From an uncultured Sphingobacteriia bacterium (GTDB lineage: Bacteria; Bacteroidota; Bacteroidia; Chitinophagales; Chitinophagaceae): DNA of 31,310 bases. The stretch is from contig CAMFKK010000003.1 of the NCBI GenBank assembly GCA_945957225.1, positions 1 to 31,310 of the forward strand. The letters run 5' to 3'. The translations under genes were made by a program, and so were the position numbers. Shown here in pieces: positions 13,754-22,441 of this stretch. Positions within the stretch are counted from its first letter, which is position 1; the number at the start of each line of letters is the position of its first letter. The notes below the pieces were generated by a model that made no database searches, was not told where the DNA came from, and worked only from the letters and a program-made list of their open reading frames with translations.

Positions 13754-15400
13754 TTATCCCTCAAAACTACTGTAGAAATAAGGCGTTTTGGCTTCAAACT
13801 CTGCAGCGCAGGTATCAACCATTTTATAAACGCGGGTAATTCCCAAGGCCTTTCTTTTCTCATAGACTTGGTCTTCTGTGCATGTGTTTTTCAAGATTTT
13901 CACTATCTGTACATCTGAGAAACCATGTTTCTTGGCTTCTTTTAAAAGCGCAGTTGGAATGGTATCAATGGTATAATTGGCAATCTCCTTTTCAATATGA
14001 CAGAGCTGTTGAATTTGATATAAGAACCATCGGTCAATTCCAGTTGCATGTGCAATGGATTTTACGGTAGAACCCTGCATCAAAGCGTCTTTGATTCTAA
14101 AGATCCTATCCCATTTTGGTGTCTTGATATATTCCACAATCTCCTCACTCTTCATCAAACTCTTTCCATAATAACCCAAACCAACGGCTTCATTTTCCAA
14201 GCTCTGACAGGCTTTTTGTAAAGCTTCTGTAAAGCTGCGGCCAATGGCCATAACCTCACCCACGCTCTTCATCTGTAAACCCAAAGTATCATTAGCACCT
14301 TTGAATTTGTCAAAATTCCAACGAGGCACTTTTACAATCACATAGTCCAATGCGGGTTCAAAATAGGCCGATGTTGTCTGCGTAATCTGGTTTTTCAATT
14401 CATCCAAAGAATAACCAATAGCCAGTTTAGCGGCAATCTTGGCAATAGGATAACCTGTTGCTTTAGAAGCTAGGGCAGAAGAACGGCTTACGCGTGGATT
14501 AATCTCTACCGCAATCAGTTCTTCGGTTTCTGGGTTCAGGGCAAACTGTACGTTACATCCACCCCAGAAATTACCCAGTGATCGCATCATCAGCATGGCC
14601 TTATTACGCATTTCCTGGAAAGCAGTATCGCTCAAAGTCATGGCAGGTGCCACGGTAATACTATCTCCGGTATGCACACCCATGGGATCTAGGTTCTCTA
14701 CGGTACAAATAATCACTACGTTGTCATTATAATCACGCAGCAATTCCAATTCATATTCTTTCCAACCCAAAACGGCTTTTTCAACCAATACCTCGTGAAT
14801 AGGAGATGCTTTAAGACCTCTTTCCAGGGCCGCATCCAAATCATCCTTGGTATGTACAAATCCCCCTCCGGTTCCACCCAGGGTAAAAGAAGGGCGAATT
14901 ACTAGCGGGAATCCAATTTCTTGGGCAAATTCTTTTCCTTCTAAAAAGCTATTTGCTACACGGCTAGGAGCCACGGCCATACCAATCTTTACCATCAGCT
15001 GACGGAACTTCTCCCTGTCTTCTGCCGTGTCAATGGCGGCAACGTCTACCCCAATCAATCTACAATTAAAGCGTTCCCAAACACCCAATTCGTCTGCTTC
15101 TTTACAGAGATTTAGGGCAGTTTGACCACCCATTGTGGGCAAAACCGCATCTATTTGGTTCTCTTCTAATATTTTTTCTATACTTTCAACGGTCAAAGGA
15201 AGCAAGTAAACCTTGTCAGCCATCATTGGATCAGTCATAATGGTGGCAGGGTTGCTGTTGATCAGTATCACTTTAATCCCCTCTTCACGTAGGCTTCTGG
15301 CGGCCTGGGTGCCGGAATAATCGAATTCACAGGCCTGTCCAATAATGATTGGACCGGATCCGATGATTAAAACTGATTTGATGGAATTGTCTTTGGGCAT
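13754..15400 (-). CDS. carB: Carbamoyl-phosphate synthase large subunit, N-terminal half (split CarB)
   Basis: A 548-residue protein matching the first half of CarB: the pre-ATP-grasp motif GSGPIIIGQACEFDYSG, an ATP-grasp domain forming carboxyphosphate (RPSFTLGGTGGG, NPRVSRSSALASKATGYPIA), and the oligomerisation domain. It stops at the conserved VDTCAAEFEAKTPYFYS junction where normal ~1070-residue CarB continues into the carbamate-phosphorylating half. The minus strand after the stop contains only a terminator, so this is a clean two-gene split (as in Methanocaldococcus and Aquifex), not a frameshift. The second half and carA are not in the window. Start ATG 15400 begins MPKDNSIKSV as in homologues; the frame extends upstream, but past a TACATTTG promoter box. 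Role: carbamoyl phosphate for pyrimidines and arginine. Confidence 0.9.
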   Translation of the reverse strand: MPKDNSIKSVLIIGSGPIIIGQACEFDYSGTQAARSLREEGIKVILINSNPATIMTDPMMADKVYLLPLTVESIEKILEENQIDAVLPTMGGQTALNLCKEADELGVWERFNCRLIGVDVAAIDTAEDREKFRQLMVKIGMAVAPSRVANSFLEGKEFAQEIGFPLVIRPSFTLGGTGGGFVHTKDDLDAALERGLKASPIHEVLVEKAVLGWKEYELELLRDYNDNVVIICTVENLDPMGVHTGDSITVAPAMTLSDTAFQEMRNKAMLMMRSLGNFWGGCNVQFALNPETEELIAVEINPRVSRSSALASKATGYPIAKIAAKLAIGYSLDELKNQITQTTSAYFEPALDYVIVKVPRWNFDKFKGANDTLGLQMKSVGEVMAIGRSFTEALQKACQSLENEAVGLGYYGKSLMKSEEIVEYIKTPKWDRIFRIKDALMQGSTVKSIAHATGIDRWFLYQIQQLCHIEKEIANYTIDTIPTALLKEAKKHGFSDVQIVKILKNTCTEDQVYEKRKALGITRVYKMVDTCAAEFEAKTPYFYSSFEG

Positions 15401-15422
15401 GGTTGCAAAAAAATAAATTGTG

Positions 15423-15430
15423 CAAATGTA
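15423..15430 (-). promoter_or_regulatory. Bacteroidota -7 box upstream of carB half-gene
   Basis: On the minus strand this reads TACATTTG, an exact TAnnTTTG match, ending 22 bases before the ATG at 15400. It supports that start over the upstream methionine of the same frame. Confidence 0.55.
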
Positions 15431-15535
15431 AGGCGGAAGGCCCAAAATGGGCATTAATTTTTCTTTAGGGGCTTTTTAAGAACAAAAGCCTTGATTAGAG
15501 GTTATATTATTGATTGAATACATAAACAAAATAAA

Positions 15536-16006
15536 ATGGCAGTATTAAAAGAAGGTAGCAAGGCGCCTGTTTTCAAAGCAGTAGACCAAAATGGAAAGCC
15601 TATCTCCCTCAACGATTTCAAAGGAAAAAAAGTCATCCTATATTTCTATCCAAAGGACGATACACCCGGATGCACGGCTCAGGCCTGCAATCTCAAAGAC
15701 AATTATAGCGCTTTGATCAAAAAAGGATTCCAAGTGGTGGGCGTGAGTACGGATAGCGTGGCTAGCCATAAGAAATTTGAGGAAAAATTTGATTTACCCT
15801 TCCCATTGGTGTCAGATGAAGACAAAAAAATTGTAGACAAATACAATCTCTGGGGTGAAAAAAAATTCATGGGTCGTACCTATATGGGTACTACCAGAAC
15901 CACATTTTTGATTGACGAGACCGGCAAGATTGTCAAAATCATTGCCAAGCCAGATACCAAGAATCACACAGAAGAAATTCTGGCGGCTTGGGCTGAACTG
16001 GGATAG
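15536..16006 (+). CDS. bcp: Thioredoxin-dependent peroxiredoxin, Bcp/PrxQ type
   Basis: A 156-residue cytoplasmic thiol peroxidase that reduces hydrogen and organic peroxides with electrons from thioredoxin. The active site DDTPGCTAQACNLKD shows the peroxidatic cysteine C46 and the resolving cysteine C51 five residues later, the arrangement of atypical two-cysteine PrxQ/Bcp enzymes. Other landmarks are KVILYFYPKD, GVSTDS and the arginine in TYMGTTRTTFLID. The length is typical of the family. It is divergent from carB (135 bases between starts) and is followed by a strong terminator, so it is a single-gene unit. Confidence 0.95.
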   Translation: MAVLKEGSKAPVFKAVDQNGKPISLNDFKGKKVILYFYPKDDTPGCTAQACNLKDNYSALIKKGFQVVGVSTDSVASHKKFEEKFDLPFPLVSDEDKKIVDKYNLWGEKKFMGRTYMGTTRTTFLIDETGKIVKIIAKPDTKNHTEEILAAWAELG

Positions 16007-16030
16007 TCAAACTGACTTAAAAAACTAATA

Positions 16031-16057
16031 ATGCCTCCGAAATCGGGGGCATTTTTT
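16031..16057 (+). terminator. Rho-independent terminator after bcp
   Basis: A stem of ATGCCTCCG (16031-16039) with CGGGGGCAT (16044-16052), including one G-U pair, has a 4-base loop and continues into a run of six T. It starts 24 bases after the peroxiredoxin stop codon. Confidence 0.9.
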
Positions 16058-16136
16058 GTTATAATCCCGTAATTCTCAATTACAAATACACTAAAAAGCC
16101 CATCTATACGTTTTAGAGTCAATATCGGCATCCCCT

Positions 16137-17417
16137 ATGCAGAAAAAGAAAGAGCCACTGGCTCAAATTAGCTTGTTCTTAGCCCCTCCTCAGATTCCAC
16201 CAAATGATCGGTTGCGTCTAAAAGAGCTGCATGGCTACGGGGTTTTAGATACGGGTGACGAAGCAGAGTTCAATGATATTGTGGCCATGGCGGCCCGCAT
16301 CTGCAATACCTCCATTGCTTTGATTTCTTTAATAGACGCGGAACGAGAATGGTTCAAAGCCAAAACGGGCATGGATGCCAATGCATTTCCCCGAGATGTT
16401 TCTTTCTCCTCTCATTTTTTAGAAGCCAATAACCTGTTTTTTGAGGTTTCTGATACCCGCCAAGACGAGCGTTTTGCGGACAATCCCTTGGTAACAGGCA
16501 CTCCCTTTGTACGTTTTTTTGCAGGAATCAGGTTGGTCAATAAAAATGGATTTACCATGGGCGCCCTCATGGTCATGGATCAGGAGCCACATTTGCTGGG
16601 TGATGATGAGATCTTCTTTTTGCAAACCCTGGCCAAACAAGTCATTAAATTATTAGACCAGCATATAGTCAACAAACAACTGGAACAACAAAGGATCAAA
16701 CTGCAAGAACAGATGGAATTACAGAATAGGATTCTGTCCATTATTGCACATGATGTACGCAATCCAGTGGGTGCAGTAAAGTCTATTATTGAATTAAGCA
16801 GTAAGAAATTATTGAGCAAACAGGATTCCGCATCGCTTATGCAAATGGCGGCCAAACAAATTGATGGTACGGTAGAACTGTTGAACAATTTGGTAGACTG
16901 GGGTTCCATGCAGATGAAGGGTAAGGGGGCAGAGGCGGAAAAAATTCACTTGTACACTTTGGTGAGTAATATGTACAAGAGTTTTGAAGTCATTGCATCG
17001 CTGAAAAGCAATATCATGGCTAATTTGGTGGATGATGACTTGTTTATTTACGCAGACATCAATGCCATGCGTTTTATCTTGCGCAATATCATGAGCAATG
17101 CCAATAAATTCACCAAAGAAGGTGTGATTACGGTGTTTGCACAAGCTGAAGCACAACAAATAGTGTTGTCTATTAGCGATACTGGGGTGGGTATGGACAA
17201 ACAAACCTGCAAGAAATTATTTCACGGAGACCAGAATGAAAGTACCGCTGGAACGGGTAATGAAAAAGGTTCTGGTTTGGGTTTGATTCTTACAAAAGAC
17301 TTTATTGAATTATTGGGCGGCACTATAAAAGTGGAAAGTGAAATAAATCAGGGGACATCAGTGACTATTCGTTTTCCCAATACCTTGGCGCAGCAAAAAA
17401 AAGAAGCAACAGCTTAA
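16137..17417 (+). CDS. Soluble GAF-domain sensor histidine kinase
   Basis: A 426-residue cytoplasmic kinase without membrane helices. A GAF domain fills about 25-175, with LHGYGVLDTGDEAEFNDIV, ALISLIDAEREWFKA and DERFADNPLVTG typical of this GAF subgroup. The usual SFCAH is SFSSH here (89-93), so the common cysteine is absent. A coiled linker (about 176-198) leads to the HisKA domain with phospho-acceptor H205 in IIAHDVRNP. The HATPase domain has the N-box NIMSNANKF (317-325), G1 DTGVGM (348-353) and G2 GSGLGL (378-383). All kinase boxes are intact. No response regulator or output gene adjoins it, so it is an orphan kinase. It ends 2 bases before the convergent feoB stop. A TACGTTTT sequence at 16107-16114 may be its promoter box. 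Confidence 0.9.
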   Translation: MQKKKEPLAQISLFLAPPQIPPNDRLRLKELHGYGVLDTGDEAEFNDIVAMAARICNTSIALISLIDAEREWFKAKTGMDANAFPRDVSFSSHFLEANNLFFEVSDTRQDERFADNPLVTGTPFVRFFAGIRLVNKNGFTMGALMVMDQEPHLLGDDEIFFLQTLAKQVIKLLDQHIVNKQLEQQRIKLQEQMELQNRILSIIAHDVRNPVGAVKSIIELSSKKLLSKQDSASLMQMAAKQIDGTVELLNNLVDWGSMQMKGKGAEAEKIHLYTLVSNMYKSFEVIASLKSNIMANLVDDDLFIYADINAMRFILRNIMSNANKFTKEGVITVFAQAEAQQIVLSISDTGVGMDKQTCKKLFHGDQNESTAGTGNEKGSGLGLILTKDFIELLGGTIKVESEINQGTSVTIRFPNTLAQQKKEATA

Positions 17418-17419
17418 GC

Positions 17420-19534
17420 CTAACTAAATACTTGGTAGACCAATAAGCTCATCACATAAGCCAGCCCTGTCATATAGACAAATTGAATCACGGGCCATTT
17501 CCAACTCTTGGTTTCTCTTTTTACAATAGCCAATGTACTCATGCACTGCATGGCCAATACATAAAAAATCATCAAAGAAAATGCAGCAGGCAATGTATAG
17601 ACCGGACTTCCATCTGAGTGTTTGGCCGATTTTAATTTTTGTCTCAGAGAACTATCATCTGTTTCTTCTACACTATACAATGTAGCCATGGTACCCACAA
17701 ATACTTCACGCGCAGCAATAGAAGTAATCAAGGCAATCCCAATCTTCCAATCATAACCCAAGGGTCTGATGGCCGGCTCAATGGTTTGTCCCAAAATACC
17801 CGCATAGGAATTTTGTAATTTTTCTGCAGAGAGTTGTTTGTTTAACTGGGCTTCATCCCCAGGTCTGGCTTGAATTTGCGCAGCGTATTTGGCTTCAACA
17901 TCTGCCATGCGTGTACCTGGCCCATAGGAACAAAGAAACCAAAGCAGCATGCTGATGATCATGATAATCTTACCCGCATCGGTCACAAAAATCTTGGCTT
18001 TTTCAACCATGGTAATTCCCACATTTTTCCAGCGCGGGGCGCGATATACGGGCAGTTCTAAAATAAAAAAGCTCTTCTCCTTAATGCGAATGGTAAACTT
18101 CATAATCCAGCTTACTATCAGTGCCATCACGGTTCCCAACAAATACAAGCCCATCATCACCAACCCTTGTAAACTCAGGAACCCAAAATAATAATGTTCA
18201 TCTACCACCAAAGAAATCAAAATTGTAAACACTGGTAAGCGAGCACTACAACTCATCAATGGCGTAACCATGATGGTGAGTAATCGCTCTTTTTTATTCT
18301 CAATATTTCTGGCACTCATGATGGCAGGAACCGCACAGGCAAAGCCACTGATCATGGGCATCACGCTCTTGCCATTTAATCCTACTTTGCGCATGAGCTT
18401 ATCACTCAGAAAACTAATCCTGGCCATATAGCCCGTGTCTTCTAAGATGGTAATGATGCCAAATAGAATCATGATCTGGGGAATAAAAACAAATATGCCA
18501 CCCAAACCGGCTACAATTCCATTTACCAATAAGTCTTCAAACCAGCCAGGTTCTAAATGCGTGCTTAAATAATTTGCCAATCCTTTGAACGCAGATTCAA
18601 TGGCATCCATGGGATAATTGGCCATCCAGAAAACGGATTGGAATAACAAGAACAAAACCACCATCAAAATCAAATAGCCCCAAACCCGATGAAGCAAGAT
18701 ATCATCCAATTTATCAGAGAACATTTTGCTTTCCATGGGGTCAGGTTCGGTTACATGATCCTTCATGATCTGACGGATATGACCATAACGCTGCACAATC
18801 TCGTCTGCCTGGGTCTTTGTAGGATTAAACTGATTGTCTTTTTCTATTTGTTCAATCTGTTCTTGAACCGTATTTGAAAGCGGAAAATGCTCGTGGTTAA
18901 TCAAATAATGCAGTGCGGCATAATCACTTAGATGCGGAAAAATTTTTTGAACCTCGGCAATGGCAGTTGGCGCCATTTTTTGGTTCTCTATAAAATCTGC
19001 GCGGTTATTAATGGCAGGGGCTTTGGCAAAATTTGCCAAAATGCTTTTCAACTCTGCCAAACCTTTGTTCTTTCTGGGATTCACCAACACAATGGGTACA
19101 CCTAGTTCTGCTTCCAAACCCTTAACGTCTATAATGGTTCCTTTTTTTTCTGCCAGGTCATTCATGGTTAGGGCCACCACTACCGGCACCCTAAGGTCAA
19201 TCATCTGGCTACAAAATAGGAGATTGCGTTTGAGGTTGCTGGCATCGGCCACCAAGAGTACTAGGTCTGGTTCTACCTCTTGGTCAGCGTGCATGAGTAC
19301 TTTATATGCCACCCACTCATCTGCCCTGCGGGGATAGAGGCTATAAGTTCCGGGCAAATCTATCAATTCGGTTTTTAGACCATTGTCAAGATTAACCATC
19401 CCTGTTTTCTTATCTACGGTTACACCTGGAAAATTGCCTACTTGTTGGTTCAGACCCGTGAGGGCATTGAACAGGGAGGTTTTTCCGCTATTGGGGTTTC
19501 CAACCAGGGCAATATGTAGATAAGGTTTTTGCAT
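17420..19534 (-). CDS. feoB: Ferrous iron transport protein B
   Basis: A 704-residue inner-membrane Fe(II) transporter with an N-terminal G domain: G1 GNPNSGKT (13-20), G2 NFPGVTVDKK (35-44) and G3 DLPG (60-63). The G4 position reads TMND (124-127) instead of the usual NxxD, so the guanine-specificity Asn is replaced by Thr (alignment by eye). The G domain is followed by a helical GDI-like region and two Gate/FeoB membrane blocks, including GFACAVPAIMSARNIENKKERLLT and SCSARLPVF, the conserved cysteine-bearing gates. ATG 19534 is chosen; the TTG before it adds one residue. No feoA or feoC lies next to it. An exact TACTTTTG box precedes it. Imported iron would supply haem and Fe-S proteins. 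Confidence 0.95.
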   Translation of the reverse strand: MQKPYLHIALVGNPNSGKTSLFNALTGLNQQVGNFPGVTVDKKTGMVNLDNGLKTELIDLPGTYSLYPRRADEWVAYKVLMHADQEVEPDLVLLVADASNLKRNLLFCSQMIDLRVPVVVALTMNDLAEKKGTIIDVKGLEAELGVPIVLVNPRKNKGLAELKSILANFAKAPAINNRADFIENQKMAPTAIAEVQKIFPHLSDYAALHYLINHEHFPLSNTVQEQIEQIEKDNQFNPTKTQADEIVQRYGHIRQIMKDHVTEPDPMESKMFSDKLDDILLHRVWGYLILMVVLFLLFQSVFWMANYPMDAIESAFKGLANYLSTHLEPGWFEDLLVNGIVAGLGGIFVFIPQIMILFGIITILEDTGYMARISFLSDKLMRKVGLNGKSVMPMISGFACAVPAIMSARNIENKKERLLTIMVTPLMSCSARLPVFTILISLVVDEHYYFGFLSLQGLVMMGLYLLGTVMALIVSWIMKFTIRIKEKSFFILELPVYRAPRWKNVGITMVEKAKIFVTDAGKIIMIISMLLWFLCSYGPGTRMADVEAKYAAQIQARPGDEAQLNKQLSAEKLQNSYAGILGQTIEPAIRPLGYDWKIGIALITSIAAREVFVGTMATLYSVEETDDSSLRQKLKSAKHSDGSPVYTLPAAFSLMIFYVLAMQCMSTLAIVKRETKSWKWPVIQFVYMTGLAYVMSLLVYQVFS

Positions 19535-19550
19535 CAATCCATTAAGGGGG

Positions 19551-19558
19551 CAAAAGTA
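19551..19558 (-). promoter_or_regulatory. Bacteroidota -7 box upstream of feoB
   Basis: On the minus strand this reads TACTTTTG, an exact TAnnTTTG match, ending 16 bases before the feoB ATG. It sits in the 117-bp divergent region shared with the M28 peptidase gene. No Fur-box-like dyad was recognised by eye. Confidence 0.55.
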
Positions 19559-19623
19559 CTGGCATTCAATGGCTAATCCTTACGAGTTTGGTAACAAAAG
19601 GCAAAGAATTGAACCCGCCCCTG

Positions 19624-19631
19624 TATTTTTG
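19624..19631 (+). promoter_or_regulatory. Bacteroidota -7 box upstream of the M28 peptidase
   Basis: TATTTTTG is an exact TAnnTTTG match ending 20 bases before the ATG at 19652. It faces away from the feoB box in the same divergent region. Confidence 0.5.
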
Positions 19632-19651
19632 TAATCCAAAGGAACCCTATC

Positions 19652-21295
19652 ATGAAAAAACTGTTACTAATTGTCTTGTTGTTTTCAACGCTTGCCAACG
19701 CCCAAAGTAAAAAGAAAAAACGTCTAGCTGAAGAAAAAGCAGCCATGGAAATCATGACCAATCTAAAGCAGCACGTACAGTATTTGGCCGATGATCAATT
19801 AGAAGGCAGAAGAACTGGTACCAAGGGTGAGCAATTAGCAAAAGAATACCTAGTAAAGCAATATACCCAAATGGGTTTGGAGCCCAAGGGTAAAGATGGG
19901 TATTTGCAAACATTTGAAATCAATGAGGGCAAGCAAATTGATGCCAGCAGTTCTTTGGTGGTTAATGACAAATCACTTGATTTAAACACAGACTTTTTTC
20001 CTTTGGCCAATAGTGCCCAAAAAAGTCTGAAAGGTAATCCTGCCATGGCTTTGAATGAGCGTGGACAACCTTGGTTCAAAGACTTAAAAGAGTTGCTAGA
20101 AGAAAACAAAAACAATCCGCATTTTGATCTTGACCAAGCCATCCAAAAAGAAGCCATCGCGATAGCAGGCAAAGGCGCAACTGCTTTATTTCTCTATAAT
20201 AGTTCTAGCATTACTGACAATGTGCAGTTTAATAAAAATGACAAAACAGCAATGCTACCCCTTCCCGTAATCTATATTACCAAGACAGGAATTAAGGAGC
20301 ATTTTTCAGACAATTCTGCCAGCTTTAATTTGACTTTGAACATTGCCATCAGCGAGCGCAAACGTAATGCCACCAATGTAGTGGGCTTTATCAATAATAA
20401 TGCGTCCAATACGGTAATCCTTGGTGCGCATTATGACCACCTGGGTTATAATGAAGACAAGAATGCCTTAGACACGGGTCATATTATTCATAATGGCGCT
20501 GATGACAATGCCAGTGGTACGGCAGCTTTATTAGAATTGGCCAGATTGCTCAAAAAATCAGCCCCTAAGAACAATAATTATTTGATCATCCATTTTTCTG
20601 CAGAAGAGCTGGGTTTATTTGGTAGCAAGTATTGGTTGGACAATCCTACTACAACCATTACCCCCAACTATATGATCAACATGGATATGGTGGGTAGGTA
20701 TGATACTGCACACAAATTGACCATTGGTGGATACGGTACTTCACCAGCCTGGGGGGCTTATTTTACCGCCAACCCAAACGCCAATTTGATGATCAAATTA
20801 GACAGCGCAGGTAGTGGACCTTCTGATCACGCTAGTTTTTATAGAAAAGACATTCCGGTATTATTCTATTTTACCGGCAGCCACCCTGACTATCACAAAG
20901 CCACCGATGATTGGGATAAAATCAATTATGACGCCGAGCGTCTAATTGTGCAATCTATCTACCAATTAATCGTTTATATGGATGACAAGGGTAAATTGGC
21001 ATTCACCAAAACCAGAGAACAACAAACTGGCAAACGCAGTTTTAGCGTGAGTTTGGGTGTGATTCCGGATTATGGTTATAGTGGAACAGGTATGCGCATA
21101 GACGGAGTGAGCCCCGGTAAATTGGCGGAGAAATTGGGCTTGCAAGCGGGTGACGTACTCTTGCAATTGGGTGAGTTCAAATTTGTAGACGTAAGTAGTT
21201 ATATGACTTCTTTGGGCAAATTCAATAAGGGTGATAAAACCATTTTGAAAATCAAAAGAGGTACGGAAGAAAAAACATTTGAAGTGCAATTCTAG
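19652..21295 (+). CDS. Secreted M28-family zinc aminopeptidase with C-terminal PDZ domain
   Basis: A 547-residue exported peptidase with a signal peptide (MKKLLLIVLLFSTLANA, likely cut before QSK). A PA-like insert lies at about 95-235. The M28 catalytic core carries the two-zinc ligands H260 (GAHYDHLG), D284 (GADDNASGT), E319 of the EE pair (FSAEELGLFG, 318-319), D345 (NMDMVGR) and H415 (HPDYHKATDD). A PDZ domain (about 455-547) includes IDGVSPGKLAEKLGLQAGDV. It is expected to trim peptides in the periplasm or outside the cell, with PDZ helping substrate or partner binding. It heads a tight run with the IPExxxVDY gene (3-base gap) and the methyltransferase gene (9-base gap), which suggests one transcript although the products seem unrelated. 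Confidence 0.93.
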   Translation: MKKLLLIVLLFSTLANAQSKKKKRLAEEKAAMEIMTNLKQHVQYLADDQLEGRRTGTKGEQLAKEYLVKQYTQMGLEPKGKDGYLQTFEINEGKQIDASSSLVVNDKSLDLNTDFFPLANSAQKSLKGNPAMALNERGQPWFKDLKELLEENKNNPHFDLDQAIQKEAIAIAGKGATALFLYNSSSITDNVQFNKNDKTAMLPLPVIYITKTGIKEHFSDNSASFNLTLNIAISERKRNATNVVGFINNNASNTVILGAHYDHLGYNEDKNALDTGHIIHNGADDNASGTAALLELARLLKKSAPKNNNYLIIHFSAEELGLFGSKYWLDNPTTTITPNYMINMDMVGRYDTAHKLTIGGYGTSPAWGAYFTANPNANLMIKLDSAGSGPSDHASFYRKDIPVLFYFTGSHPDYHKATDDWDKINYDAERLIVQSIYQLIVYMDDKGKLAFTKTREQQTGKRSFSVSLGVIPDYGYSGTGMRIDGVSPGKLAEKLGLQAGDVLLQLGEFKFVDVSSYMTSLGKFNKGDKTILKIKRGTEEKTFEVQF

Positions 21296-21298
21296 TTT

Positions 21299-21745
21299 AT
21301 GAGCCAAGTGCAGAAACTGCGGTTAAACATGGATGAAATCAATGAAGATTTCTTTGAAGACACCCGTCTGTTGGGCATTATGGCTCCTTTAAAAAGTTAT
21401 CAGCTCTGTTTGCAACTCAATGGATTATTGGGCTATCAGTTTAGGCTAAACACGGAGATTGATATTCATGTGCGCAAAAAAGACCGCAATTATTATTTCT
21501 CGGTTTACCAATCATCAGAGGCCAATAGTTTTTTAGAACACTATCTCTACCACAATCAATTTGATGGCGAATACTTGTTACCTGAGTTCAGACATATAGA
21601 TTTTCTCTGGCTGATGAAGGGTGATTTTGTAGATGATGAAAAATGCCAGTTTATTCGTCAAACCGTGAACAGCATTGCAGGTGTGCAATTGGTGGTAGAA
21701 CTCACCAATGAGCAGATCAAGAACAAGGGCAATATGATTTTCTAA
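21299..21745 (+). CDS. IPExxxVDY family protein
   Basis: A 148-residue cytoplasmic protein of a small, Bacteroidota-specific family named for its IPExxxVDY motif. The motif here is LPEFRHIDFLW (about 95-105), with conservative changes (Leu, Ile, Phe). Other parts are FFEDTRLLGIMAPLKSYQLC and FRLNTEIDIHVRKKDRNYYF. No enzymatic residues are evident and the function is unknown. It starts 3 bases after the peptidase stop and ends 9 bases before the methyltransferase, consistent with translational coupling. A second possible start, Met11 at 21329, is less likely because the family usually has residues before it. Confidence 0.82.
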   Translation: MSQVQKLRLNMDEINEDFFEDTRLLGIMAPLKSYQLCLQLNGLLGYQFRLNTEIDIHVRKKDRNYYFSVYQSSEANSFLEHYLYHNQFDGEYLLPEFRHIDFLWLMKGDFVDDEKCQFIRQTVNSIAGVQLVVELTNEQIKNKGNMIF

Positions 21746-21754
21746 ATCAAGCAA

Positions 21755-22441
21755 ATGTCTTCAGCAAGTATTATAGAAAGTTGGGTCACCAATGCAACTG
21801 CTTGGTCTCAGGCTATTCAACAAGAAGCCATTGAAAGCAGAAAACTGGTCACCAATCAAGCCATGGTCATGACCATTGCCAAACACCAACCCAAGTCTTT
21901 GTTAGACATAGGATGTGGAGAAGGCTGGTTGTGTAGGGCAGCCCAAAAAACAATTCCTAGTCTTAGCACTATCAAGGGTATGGATGCCATTGAAGCGTTG
22001 GTTGATCAGGCAAAGACCCTCTCTCCCCATCTTGCTTGGGAACAAAAATCTTATCAAGACCTAATTGCTGGGGCTAGTCATAACCAGGAGCTGTATCAAA
22101 TCATCAGCATCAATTTTGCTTTATTTGAAAAAGAATTGGTGGAATTATTGCTCTTGGCCTTACCCAATTATTTGTTAGAAAATGGTAGGATTATCATTCA
22201 AACCTTGCATCCGCTAATGGCCTGCGGCGATGCGGCTTATGAGGAAGGATGGCGTGAAGGAAATTGGATTGGGTTTTCCACTGCGTTCAAAGACCCACAT
22301 TCTTGGTATTTTAGAACCATGGCTGCTTGGGTCAATTTGTTCTGCGCTTCTGGTTTGATACTTGACCAAATGCAAGAACCCATTCACCCCAAAACGGGTA
22401 AACCGGCTTCTGTGATTTTTGAACTAGTGCCAAGATCCTAG
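21755..22441 (+). CDS. Class I SAM-dependent methyltransferase
   Basis: A 228-residue Rossmann-fold methyltransferase with the SAM-binding motif I SLLDIGCGEGWLC (48-60), an acidic residue ending strand 2 (GMDAIEALVDQA) and a post-core strand GRIIIQTLHP. The closest general type is the UbiE/small-molecule methyltransferase group, but the acceptor substrate cannot be told. It follows the IPExxxVDY gene by 9 bases. Its stop codon shares the palindrome CTAG (22438-22441) with the stop codon of the convergent selD gene, so the two genes overlap tail to tail by four bases with no terminator. Confidence 0.87.
   Translation: MSSASIIESWVTNATAWSQAIQQEAIESRKLVTNQAMVMTIAKHQPKSLLDIGCGEGWLCRAAQKTIPSLSTIKGMDAIEALVDQAKTLSPHLAWEQKSYQDLIAGASHNQELYQIISINFALFEKELVELLLLALPNYLLENGRIIIQTLHPLMACGDAAYEEGWREGNWIGFSTAFKDPHSWYFRTMAAWVNLFCASGLILDQMQEPIHPKTGKPASVIFELVPRS

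Noticed and set aside
13729..15400. carB as a truncated pseudogene
   Set aside because: The protein ends at the conserved domain junction, is undamaged throughout, and is followed by a terminator instead of remnants of the second half.
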